Below are positions 33,195 through 41,270 of a DNA stretch of 64,000 bases, in pieces; position 1 is the first letter of the stretch, and every line of letters starts with the position of its first letter. The translations under genes and the position numbers were made by a program. Source of the DNA: Singulisphaera sp. (GTDB taxonomy: Bacteria > Planctomycetota > Planctomycetia > Isosphaerales > Isosphaeraceae); NCBI GenBank assembly GCA_027451445.1, contig DAIDJG010000361.1, positions 62,001-126,000 on the forward strand. The letters run 5' to 3'. Under the pieces are notes generated by a model. That model worked only from the letters and a program-made list of their open reading frames with translations. It ran no database searches and was not told the origin of the DNA.

Positions 33195-34403
33195 TCAAAC
33201 GGCGACTTCGCGGATGACTTCCGCGAGGATCGCGCAGCCTTCGTCGATTTGGTCATCACTCAGATTCAGAGCAGGCAGGAGCCGAACGACGTGCCCGTGC
33301 GTCGCGTTGATCAACAACCGGCGCTCCAGGCACTTGGCGACGACGTCCGAAGCGTCGAAGGTGAGATCCAGACCGATCATCACCCCCAGGATCCGGATCT
33401 CCCGGATATGCTCCGGGAGCTCGGCACGAAGCGCCTCGAACTGGGCGCGGAAACGCTCGCCAATCGCCTTCCCACGTTCGAGCAAATGATCGTTCTCGAT
33501 CGTCTCGATGGCCGCCAGCCCAGCCCGGCAGGCGATGGGATTACCACCAAAGGTGCTCGCGTGAGTCCCCGGCTTCAGGAACAGCGCAACGTCGGTCGTG
33601 GCCATCATCACACCCGCCGCGACCCCGCCGGCCAGAGCCTTGGCGCACGTCAGGATATCGGGAGCCATCTCATGGTGCTGATAGGCGAACCAGCGGCCCG
33701 TACGGCCGAGCCCCGTTTGCACCTCGTCGAGGATCAGCAGCGCCCCGCGCTCATTGCAGAGCTTGCGGAGGCCTGGCAAGTAGTCGGCTGAGGGCACATT
33801 GATGCCCCCTTCTCCCTGGATCGGCTCGACCATGACGGCCGCCGTCTGGTCGTCCATGGCGTTGGCAACAGCCTGGAGATCGTCGTACGGGACGTAGGTG
33901 AAACCGGGCAGCATCGGCTCCAGCCCAGCGTGATACTTGGGCTGGGCCGTCGCGGTGAGTGCGGCATAGGTGCGGCCGTGGAAGCCGCCTTCCATGGTGA
34001 TGATCTTGAACCGGCCCGAGCCGTAGCCGTACAAGCGCGCGAGCTTGATTGCCGCTTCGTTCGCCTCGGCGCCGCTGTTGCAGAAGAAGCACTGTCCGCC
34101 GAACGCACGCTCGGAGAGGGCCTGTGCAAAAGCTCCTTGCGCTTCCATGTACCAGGTGTTCGGCACGTGGATGAGCTGACCGACCTGTTCGCGCACGGCC
34201 TCAACCACGCGCGGGGGGCAGTGGCCGAGCATGTTGCAACCCCAGCCGGGGAAGAAGTCGAGGTAGCGGTGCCCCTCGGCGTCCCAGATCCACGAGCCTT
34301 CGCCCCTGACCAAGCTGACCGGGTAACGGCGGTAATTCGGGATCACGTACTTCCCGAACTGGGCGATCGTCTCCGTGGAACTCTGATGCGCGCTTGGGTC
34401 CAA
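33195..34403 (-). CDS. argD: Acetylornithine aminotransferase
   Basis: This 402-residue class III aminotransferase uses PLP to make N-acetylornithine. Typical segments are DAEGHRYLDFFPGWGCNMLG near 45, FFCNSGAEANEAAIKLAR near 105, FHGRTYAALTATAQPKYH near 145, ILDEVQTGLGRTGRWFAYQH near 225 and the PLP lysine in LTCAKALAGGVAAG near 255. No suitable ATG lies near the N-terminus. The likely start is the TTG at 34403 with GGGAG upstream. argB precedes it by 127 bp and argF follows. A role in lysine synthesis (DapC activity) is also possible for this family. Confidence 0.95.
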   Translation of the reverse strand: MDPSAHQSSTETIAQFGKYVIPNYRRYPVSLVRGEGSWIWDAEGHRYLDFFPGWGCNMLGHCPPRVVEAVREQVGQLIHVPNTWYMEAQGAFAQALSERAFGGQCFFCNSGAEANEAAIKLARLYGYGSGRFKIITMEGGFHGRTYAALTATAQPKYHAGLEPMLPGFTYVPYDDLQAVANAMDDQTAAVMVEPIQGEGGINVPSADYLPGLRKLCNERGALLILDEVQTGLGRTGRWFAYQHHEMAPDILTCAKALAGGVAAGVMMATTDVALFLKPGTHASTFGGNPIACRAGLAAIETIENDHLLERGKAIGERFRAQFEALRAELPEHIREIRILGVMIGLDLTFDASDVVAKCLERRLLINATHGHVVRLLPALNLSDDQIDEGCAILAEVIREVAV

Positions 34404-34530
34404 GGCTGGGGCTCCCGCAGATTCGTGCCGACGTGCGCCGGCGGAGGTTTTGGTTCGAATAATGTCAGAAACAACAATGCGAGACCGATGTTGACGGTTG
34501 GTGGAAATCGTGAAGATTGCCGTTGTGCAC

Positions 34531-35559
34531 TCAGATTGGCTTCACGGCGACGTGCCCGCGGGCCTCGGCCCCATTGGAACCGGCGGCGGGCTCGTTCAAG
34601 ACGATCTCGGTGCCGATCCCCGTATCCGTGAAGATTTCGACGAGCAGCGAATGCCTCAGGCGGCCGTCAATGATGTGCGTCTTCTTCACACCCGCCTCCA
34701 GGCTCTCGAGGCACGCCTCGACCTTGGGAATCATGCCCTTGTCAATGACCCCTTCACGGATCAGGGCACGGCAATCGTCGGGCGTTAGACTCGGCAGCAG
34801 GCTTGACGGTTCGTTGCGATCGCGCAGGATTCCCGCCGTGTCCGTCAGGAAGACGAGCTTGTCGGCCTTGAGCGCCCGGGCCACCGCCGCGGCGGCCGTA
34901 TCGGCGTTCACATTGAGGAGAGTTGCATCATCCTCCTCAGCCAGTGAGGGCAGGACGGGGACAACACCGCCAAGACAGAGGTTCTCGATCGTCTGGGCAT
35001 CCACCTCCGTCACGTCGCCGACGCGCCCGAGGTCGATCTGTCCCCCTTGTCCGTCGGGCAACGTCAGCCGCTCGCCGAACAGACACTGAGTCGTCTTGTG
35101 ATGCAGTCCCGCCGCCCGTCCGCCAAACTTCACGATGTGCCGCACGATGTCGGCGTTGATCTCTTCCGCCAGGACGCGGGCGACGATGTTCAGCGTCGCG
35201 TCGTCCGTGTAGCGCCGGCCGAGTACGAAACGTGCCTCGAGCCCGGCTTTCTCCATGGCCTGCGTGATCGCCTTGCCTCCGCCATGCACCACGACGGGTC
35301 TCATGCCGACCGTCTGCATGAACACGACGTCCTGCAGCAACGCCCTGAGCGACTCGGGCGATTCCATCACCGAGCCACCGAGCTTGATCACGGTGAACTT
35401 GCCATGAAACTTACGGAAATAGCCCAGGGCCTCGATCAGGACGTCCGCCTTGCGGATCGCTTCCTCATGCACGGTCGGAAACTCCCAGTCCCTGTCCATT
35501 GGGTCGAAAAGCAAACCGCTATTCTGCTCTCGTTCGCATGCATTGTAAAGAGGCTCCAT
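34531..35559 (-). CDS. argB: Acetylglutamate kinase
   Basis: ArgB phosphorylates N-acetylglutamate in arginine synthesis. The amino acid kinase fold shows FTVIKLGGSVMESPE near residue 55, VVVHGGGKAIT near 90, RYTDDATLNIVARVLAEEIN near 115, LNVNADTAAAAVARALKADK near 220 and KGMIPKVEACLESLEAGV near 275. At 342 residues it is longer than most ArgB proteins (about 260-300). Most of the excess is an N-terminal extension of about 45 residues; an ATG at 35499 would shorten it by 20. The extension could form the N-terminal helix of arginine-inhibited hexameric enzymes, which is inference. It is divergent from mutL. Confidence 0.93.
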   Translation of the reverse strand: MEPLYNACEREQNSGLLFDPMDRDWEFPTVHEEAIRKADVLIEALGYFRKFHGKFTVIKLGGSVMESPESLRALLQDVVFMQTVGMRPVVVHGGGKAITQAMEKAGLEARFVLGRRYTDDATLNIVARVLAEEINADIVRHIVKFGGRAAGLHHKTTQCLFGERLTLPDGQGGQIDLGRVGDVTEVDAQTIENLCLGGVVPVLPSLAEEDDATLLNVNADTAAAAVARALKADKLVFLTDTAGILRDRNEPSSLLPSLTPDDCRALIREGVIDKGMIPKVEACLESLEAGVKKTHIIDGRLRHSLLVEIFTDTGIGTEIVLNEPAAGSNGAEARGHVAVKPI

Positions 35560-35757
35560 AATGCATCGTCGTATATGGTTCTGGTTGATGGAGGTCGCCC
35601 CACGATCGCGTGGCCCTTAGGTGGAAAGGCGAAACACTGATGATTCCTGCGCCGGAAACGCGAACAATCTGCCAGTGGCGCTGGCTCTCGTCGTCACTGG
35701 CGTGAGCCCGCGGTCGTCTCTCACAAATACGCCTCGCACAAGTTGACTGAGAATCAA

Positions 35758-35820
35758 ACTAACCCGAAGCGCAAGCGAGAGCGTGATATAATTACGTCCT
35801 CGCTTGCGCTTCAGGTTAGT
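35758..35820. repeat. Palindromic dispersed repeat (22-bp arms)
   Basis: The arms 35758-35779 (ACTAACCCGAAGCGCAAGCG) and 35799-35820 are inverted repeats with one mismatch and a 19-bp AT-richer loop. It lies in the 450-bp argB-mutL divergent region. Planctomycete genomes carry many repeats of this GAAGCGCAAGCGAG type. Confidence 0.8.
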
Positions 35821-35949
35821 ATTATTGATCTTAATATAGCAACGTGCGCGATTCTGGTTGTTCAGCGCTCTGAGCCGCTCCTGACCGAGGAGCGTCTGCG
35901 GCGTCTGGCGATCGAACGCGCGGTCTCGACTCAATCGGGCACTGCCTGC

Positions 35950-35978
35950 TTCTGTACAAACGATCAAAATGCTATACT
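35950..35978 (+). promoter_or_regulatory. Possible mutL promoter
   Basis: TATACT at 35973-35978 is preceded directly by TGC (extended -10). TTCTGT at 35950-35955 lies 17 bp upstream as a weak -35. The mutL ATG follows 31 bp downstream. Confidence 0.4.
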
Positions 35979-36009
35979 GCGGGAGACTTACAGCACGAAG
36001 GGCGAGGTC

Positions 36010-37932
36010 ATGGGAATCATTCGAGAATTGCCGGCGTCGGTGATCAACCAGATCGCGGCGGGCGAAGTGGTGGAGCGGCCGGCGAGTGTGGTGAAGGAAC
36101 TGCTGGAGAATGCGCTCGACGCAGGCGCCACGCGCATTGACGTCGCTGTGGAACGAGGCGGCAAGGACCTCATCCGCGTTGCCGACAACGGAAAGGGGAT
36201 GTCGCCTGAAGATTTGCCGCTCGCCTTTCGCCCGCACGCGACGAGTAAGCTGGCCGAGGCCGAGGATCTGTTTCGGATCGCAACGCTCGGCTTCCGCGGT
36301 GAAGCGCTGGCCGCGATCGCTGAGGTCTCGAAAACGCGCTGCCAGTCCCGGCCGGCAGACGCGGCCGAGGGGGCCGAGCTTTCGATCGATGCCGGAGTAC
36401 CGGCTCCCATCAAGCCGTGCGGATGTCCGCCCGGCACGGTGATCGAAGTGCGCCATCTGTTTCACAACACGCCGGTCCGACGCACGTTCCTCAAGTCCGA
36501 TTCGACGGAGGCCGGGCACGTCCTCGATACCTTCGCGAGGGTTGCGCTGGCGCACCCGACGGTCCACTTCACGTTCCGGTCGGCCGGCAAGCTCGTCCAC
36601 GACTTGCCGTCCGTCACTGGATTGAAGGAGCGTGTCGCCGTCTTCTTCGGCCAGGAGCTGGCCGACTCGCTGCTTTGGGTCGAGAGCCAGGTGGAGTCGA
36701 TCCATCTCTGGGGATACGTGGCCCACCCTTCGCAGAGCCGGTCGACGGCGAAGGCGCAGTTCCTCTTTGTGGCGGGACGCTATGTGCGCGACCGATCCTT
36801 GGGGCACGCGTTGAATGAAGCCTACCGCGGTTTGCTGATGGTGGGTCGGATGCCGGTCGCATTCTTGCATCTGGAATTGCCCCCCGAGGAGGTGGACGTC
36901 AACGTCCACCCGACCAAGGTGGAGGTCCGGTTTCGGGACAGTCAGCGCATCTACAGCCAGCTTCTCTCGACCGTGCGCCAGACGTTCCTTCAAAGCGACC
37001 TGCACTCGCGGCTCCAACCCGTGGACGACGCCTCGCCGAAGGAGACGGCGCCGCCTGCTTCCAGCTATACGCTCAGCACATCCTCGGCGGATCGTCAGGC
37101 GGTCGCCTCCTGGTTCACCCCGAGTGCCAGCCCCCCTTTGAATTTCAAGCCCTATCCCTCCCCAGGCTATGCGGGTGGACCCCTTGCGCCAACGAACTTG
37201 CCCGAGTGGGCGAAATCGCTGCCGACGAGTCCGCCCGTTGCGTCCGGCGACGCCTTCAACGAGCTCGGTCCCGCATCAGTCTCCACTGCGGAACCGATTC
37301 CCGATGCGCCGGCTCCTGAGCCTGCGCGGGATACCCCCCCTGCCCTGGCCGTTCCTGATTTGCCGCTCAAGGCGATCCAGGTGCACGACAGCTATCTCAT
37401 CGCGGAAACGCGCGACGGCATGATGGTGATTGACCAGCATGCCCTCCACGAACGGATCCTCTACGAGGAGCTGCGAGAGCGAGTGGACCGCGGTCACGTC
37501 GAGTCGCAGCGTCTGCTTGTGCCCGAGCCGGTCCACCTGTCGGCATCCGAAGCCGCAATTGTGCTCGAACAGGCCGAGGTGCTCGCCCGTCTCGGTCTGG
37601 AAGTCGAGGGCTTTGGCGGCGACACCGTGCTCGTCTTGAGCGTTCCCGCGATGTTGACCGGCCTCTCGCCCGAGCGGCTTCTCCGCGACCTGGCCGAGCA
37701 TTTGCGAACCAAACCGCTGGAGCCGACGCGCGATGCGCTCGTCGCCGAGCTCCTGCACATGGTCGCGTGTAAGGCGGCGATCAAGGCGGGTCAGCGACTG
37801 ACCCCCGCGGAGATCGATGCACTCCTGGAGCGCCGGGGCCTCGTGCACGACATCCACCACTGTCCGCACGGCCGGCCGACGGCGTTGATCTTCACGAAGT
37901 CGGAGCTGGAGAAGCAGTTTGGACGAATCTGA
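36010..37932 (+). CDS. mutL: DNA mismatch repair protein MutL (endonuclease type)
   Basis: MutL (640 residues) couples MutS mismatch recognition to strand incision. The GHKL ATPase domain starts IRELPASVINQIAAGEVVER, with ELLENALDAGATRI, DNGKGM and the LGFRGEALAAI lid. A long Pro/Ser-rich linker (about 335-450) leads to the C-terminal dimerisation domain. The metal-binding endonuclease motif DQHALHERILYEE is intact (DQHAx2Ex4E), with ACKAAIKAGQ and CPHGRPTALIFTK, so this MutL should nick DNA itself as in MutH-lacking bacteria. The start at 36010 is set by family alignment. mutS is not in the window. Confidence 0.96.
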   Translation: MGIIRELPASVINQIAAGEVVERPASVVKELLENALDAGATRIDVAVERGGKDLIRVADNGKGMSPEDLPLAFRPHATSKLAEAEDLFRIATLGFRGEALAAIAEVSKTRCQSRPADAAEGAELSIDAGVPAPIKPCGCPPGTVIEVRHLFHNTPVRRTFLKSDSTEAGHVLDTFARVALAHPTVHFTFRSAGKLVHDLPSVTGLKERVAVFFGQELADSLLWVESQVESIHLWGYVAHPSQSRSTAKAQFLFVAGRYVRDRSLGHALNEAYRGLLMVGRMPVAFLHLELPPEEVDVNVHPTKVEVRFRDSQRIYSQLLSTVRQTFLQSDLHSRLQPVDDASPKETAPPASSYTLSTSSADRQAVASWFTPSASPPLNFKPYPSPGYAGGPLAPTNLPEWAKSLPTSPPVASGDAFNELGPASVSTAEPIPDAPAPEPARDTPPALAVPDLPLKAIQVHDSYLIAETRDGMMVIDQHALHERILYEELRERVDRGHVESQRLLVPEPVHLSASEAAIVLEQAEVLARLGLEVEGFGGDTVLVLSVPAMLTGLSPERLLRDLAEHLRTKPLEPTRDALVAELLHMVACKAAIKAGQRLTPAEIDALLERRGLVHDIHHCPHGRPTALIFTKSELEKQFGRI

Positions 37933-38027
37933 AGACGTTCGCGGCGGTTTTTCGACCGTTGTTCGCTGACGAGAGTTCACCAATCGCCGACCACAAGAGA
38001 TCGCGGCGGCGACGAGCGACCAGCGTC

Positions 38028-39020
38028 CTATTTCTCCTTCGATTTCGTCTCCGAGCTATCGGGCGCCTTGGGACGTCCTTCGGAGGGCTCGACCACCAGG
38101 GTGTAAACCTTGCTGCGTTCGTTGAGCCGGGAGAACTTGCCGGTCTGGAGATCGACCTTGCCGTCGTGTTTGATGCGGACCTTCCAGTGCGTCAGTTTCG
38201 GAACGCCGCCGAACCCGCCCCAGTAGACGACGAACCACTTGTAGGTGCCGGAGGGACCAGGACCGGGGATCTCTTTCTCGGCACCTTCGGCCTGTCGAAG
38301 CCAGTAGATATTTTCCGGTCCGAAGCCTTTGACGTTGTCGACATCGAGCTCGCCGCCGAGGCCCGGGTTGCCCTTGGGGTCTTCCCAGTAGATTTCCTTG
38401 CCGCCGGGCTCGATCACGTGGAGGTCGAGATCGGCGTCGTTGTCCCAGATGAGGGTGAACTGCGGGTCTCCGACCTTGACCTCGACGCCGTGGATGTTTT
38501 CACCGCCTGACCCGAAACGGGCGAGGCCGAAGCCGTCGCCGTTGCCGGCGCCGGGGTTGTTGTTCTTCATGCCGCCACCGACCGACCGCTCCTTCGAGCC
38601 GAGCAAGTCTTTGGTCTTGAGCTCGGGGGGCTTGATTTCCATCTGTGTGTTCAGCGTCGAGATCGTTTGGGCCGGCGCGACCTCGGGAGTGCCTTGCGGA
38701 ATCTCGATCTCCGAGTTCAGGCCGCCCGTCAACGTGAGACCGTCTTCCACCCCCATGTCCGACCCGGCCATCCTCGTGTCGAAGACGCGCGCTTGCTGGA
38801 CTCGGGGCGCGAAATACCAGAACGCGAGGATCAGCAGAAGAATGCCGTGGAGGACGAGCGACGAGCCGAAGCCTTTCAAGGTCTCGACCGACCAGAACGG
38901 TTGTTCGATGTCCTCGTCTTCGCCCGAGACTTCAACCGGGACATCCGGCTTCGGGGGCTTCGCGACCGGGACGGTTGCCTTGGTACGAAGACCCTTGGCG
39001 GACTCGGCGGGCATGGCCAC
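38028..39020 (-). CDS. Membrane-anchored DUF2135/YfaP-like protein
   Basis: This 330-residue protein has a cytoplasmic Pro/Lys-rich N-terminus (about 1-45), one transmembrane helix (GSSLVLHGILLLILAFWYF, about 52-70) and a periplasmic Gly/Asn-rich linker. The C-terminal domain carries WDNDADLDLHVIEPGGKEIY, GGELDVDNVKGFGPENIYW and GTYKWFVVYWGG. These match the DUF2135/YfaP beta-sandwich, which is secreted in other bacteria and has no proven function. The N-terminal arrangement resembles TonB or energy-transducing proteins, but no TonB C-terminal domain is seen. It converges with mutL and is divergent from larB. Confidence 0.75.
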   Translation of the reverse strand: MAMPAESAKGLRTKATVPVAKPPKPDVPVEVSGEDEDIEQPFWSVETLKGFGSSLVLHGILLLILAFWYFAPRVQQARVFDTRMAGSDMGVEDGLTLTGGLNSEIEIPQGTPEVAPAQTISTLNTQMEIKPPELKTKDLLGSKERSVGGGMKNNNPGAGNGDGFGLARFGSGGENIHGVEVKVGDPQFTLIWDNDADLDLHVIEPGGKEIYWEDPKGNPGLGGELDVDNVKGFGPENIYWLRQAEGAEKEIPGPGPSGTYKWFVVYWGGFGGVPKLTHWKVRIKHDGKVDLQTGKFSRLNERSKVYTLVVEPSEGRPKAPDSSETKSKEK

Positions 39021-39342
39021 TGACTCCTCGGTGCGACGTGCCGCGACAGAGCGGAAGAGTGAGCCCTGGCTCTTACTGGGGCAAGCACTCCAGGAAGGGC
39101 GAGGGTCATCCTCGGAGAATCATTGCATCCAGCATAGCACGGTACGTTTCGGTCCGGAAGTCCCCGTTGTGGCCCCCGACGGTTGCGGACGGCCCCTACC
39201 CTGGTGTACAAGGGAGTTCGCGATGGGGGGCCGTCATTCGAGCACGCAGGCGTTCTCGCCGGCTCAGTCCGGGAGCTGCAGGGGTGTCCCTCGAATCCGG
39301 AAGCCCGCGGACCGCTCTTTCAACAGGCCGAGCTGACTTTCC
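39021..39342. other. Divergent intergenic region, no gene seen
   Basis: This 322-bp region between the DUF2135-like gene and larB has no supportable open reading frame, repeat or strong promoter. On the minus strand TATGCT near 39137 could be a weak -10 element. Confidence 0.5.
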
Positions 39343-40143
39343 ATGGACGCCCACGAACTGACTCAGTTGCTGGAAGCCGTACGGCAAGGGCGCGTTGCAC
39401 CGAGCGATGCGGCGCAGTCCATCCGCAAGGCACCCTTCGTCGATACGGGAGGGTTTGCCAAGGTCGATCTGCATCGTCGGGTGCGCTGCGGGTTCCCGGA
39501 GGTCGTCTTCGGGCAGGGGAAGACCGAGGTTCAGATCGAGGCGATTCTGCGGGTGATGCTCGAGCATGGCCAAGGGGGACTCGTCACGCGGGTTGATCCG
39601 GCAACGGCGGACCATCTCCTTACCGCATTTCCGGACGGGGAACACAACCGGATGGGGCGAACCTTCCGGGTCCGTGCACCTGGTGAGGCGGGACCGAAGC
39701 TCGGCAAGGTTGTGATTGTCACGGCCGGGACGAGCGACCTTCCCGTGGCCGAAGAGGCACGCGTGACTGCCGAAGCCTGGAACTGCGACGTGTCGCTGAT
39801 GGCGGACGTCGGAGTCGCGGGCCTGCACCGGCTACTTCATCAGCTCGATGCCCTGGGGGGTGCCGATGCCCTGGTGGTCGTTGCGGGGATGGAGGGGGCG
39901 TTGCCGAGTGTCGTCGGGGGCTTGGTCGACTGCCCCGTGATCGCGGTTCCCACGAGCATCGGCTACGGCGCGAACTTTGGAGGCGCGGCGGCGCTTTTGG
40001 GAATGCTGAATAGCTGCGCATCGAACGTGGTGGTCGTTAACATCGACGCCGGCTTCAACGGCGGCCACGTGGCGGGGCTGATCGCCCGGCGCGCGGGGCA
40101 GGCGCGGTTGGGAACGGGAAAAGGCGAGCCGACTCGCGAATGA
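39343..40143 (+). CDS. larB: Nickel pincer cofactor biosynthesis protein LarB
   Basis: LarB (266 residues) carboxylates and hydrolyses nicotinic acid adenine dinucleotide, the first step of the nickel-pincer cofactor used by lactate racemase LarA and related enzymes. The N-terminal helical part (MDAHELTQLLEAVRQGRV) and the PurE-like core are present, with VVIVTAGTSDLPVAEEA near 125, DVGVAGLHRLL near 150, VVVAGMEGALPSVVGGLV near 180 and PTSIGYGANFGGAAALLGML near 205. larA, larC and larE are not in the window, so the enzyme that uses the cofactor is unknown. nnrD, another nicotinamide-nucleotide gene, lies 96 bp downstream. Confidence 0.93.
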   Translation: MDAHELTQLLEAVRQGRVAPSDAAQSIRKAPFVDTGGFAKVDLHRRVRCGFPEVVFGQGKTEVQIEAILRVMLEHGQGGLVTRVDPATADHLLTAFPDGEHNRMGRTFRVRAPGEAGPKLGKVVIVTAGTSDLPVAEEARVTAEAWNCDVSLMADVGVAGLHRLLHQLDALGGADALVVVAGMEGALPSVVGGLVDCPVIAVPTSIGYGANFGGAAALLGMLNSCASNVVVVNIDAGFNGGHVAGLIARRAGQARLGTGKGEPTRE

Positions 40144-40239
40144 GCAGGGGTCGCCGGGCGGCGAATGGATGTTATGGGAACGAGAATCGGGTTCGACAGC
40201 GTTTCGAACTCGCGATAGGAATACGTTAGGACACAGGAC

Positions 40240-41109
40240 ATGGCTTTGGAACGGATCGACGCACTGCCGAGTTTGCCGAAACGGCCCGAGGACAGCCACA
40301 AGGGGATGTTCGGGTCGGTGCTGGTGCTGGCAGGCGGGCGCGGGATGGCCGGCGCGGCGGCTCTGGCGGGGGCTTCAGTCCTGCGCTCGGGGGCGGGATT
40401 GGTGCGGGTGGCTTGCCCGGCCGAAGTTCAGCCAACGGTCGCCTCGTTCGAACCGTCCTACATGACCTATCCGCTTCAGAACGACGAGGATGGCCTCCTC
40501 CGCTTCGAAGCCAACCGGCGTACTTTGCAAAACCTCCTGGAGAACGCCGATGTTCTCGCCATGGGGCCGGGTCTGGGCCAGTCCGCGGAGCTCACCAAGC
40601 TCGTCCGGTGGGTTGTTCAAGAGGTCAAGATTCCGACCGTGCTGGATGCCGACGGCCTCAATGGGCTGGCTGAAGACGTCCAGGTGCTCGAGAGCGTCAA
40701 GCGGCCGGTCGTGTTGACCCCGCATCCGGGCGAATGCGCTCGATTGCTCGGCACGACCGCGGCGCAGGTCCAGACCGACCGCGAGGGGAGCGCCGTCAGG
40801 CTGGCTCGGTTCGAGAACGTGGTTGTGGTGCTCAAAGGAGCACGGACGATCGTCACCGACGGGACCCGGATCAGTATGAACACAACGGGGAATCCTGGAA
40901 TGGCGACCGGAGGCGCGGGCGACGTGCTTACGGGTGTGATCGCCGGCCTGATCGGGCAGAAGCTGCCCGCGTTCGAGGCGGCACAGCTTGGTGTCTATGT
41001 CCATGGCCTGGCGGGGGATATCGCGCGCGATCACGACGGCGAGATCGGCATGATCGCCGGTGACATCGTCGACGCCCTGGCCGACGCCTTCTATCACCTG
41101 GCGAATTAA
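40240..41109 (+). CDS. nnrD: NAD(P)H-hydrate dehydratase
   Basis: This 289-residue ribokinase-fold enzyme repairs hydrated NADH and NADPH using ADP or ATP. Typical segments are DSHKGMFGSVLVLAGGRGMA near 20, AGASVLRSGAGLVRVA near 45, LAMGPGLGQS near 105, VLDADGLNGLAE near 135, VVLTPHPGECARLLG near 155 and NPGMATGGAGDVLTGVIAGL near 215, where the last contains the ATP/ADP site. The epimerase domain (YjeF N-terminal part) is absent, so this is the stand-alone dehydratase. It follows larB on the same strand. Confidence 0.95.
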   Translation: MALERIDALPSLPKRPEDSHKGMFGSVLVLAGGRGMAGAAALAGASVLRSGAGLVRVACPAEVQPTVASFEPSYMTYPLQNDEDGLLRFEANRRTLQNLLENADVLAMGPGLGQSAELTKLVRWVVQEVKIPTVLDADGLNGLAEDVQVLESVKRPVVLTPHPGECARLLGTTAAQVQTDREGSAVRLARFENVVVVLKGARTIVTDGTRISMNTTGNPGMATGGAGDVLTGVIAGLIGQKLPAFEAAQLGVYVHGLAGDIARDHDGEIGMIAGDIVDALADAFYHLAN

Positions 41110-41270
41110 GCCATTATTGATGCCGGAGGGGAGAATCCGTGCATTCGTGCATCGGCGCTGATCTTGTCCCATGACGGCCGGGGCGGTAGGCTGAAGGTGC
41201 ATTTACGCGCGCAAGTCTCCATCTCGCGCGGAATCCTCGATCCGTCCGGCCGAGCAGCGGGAGCGGTGGT

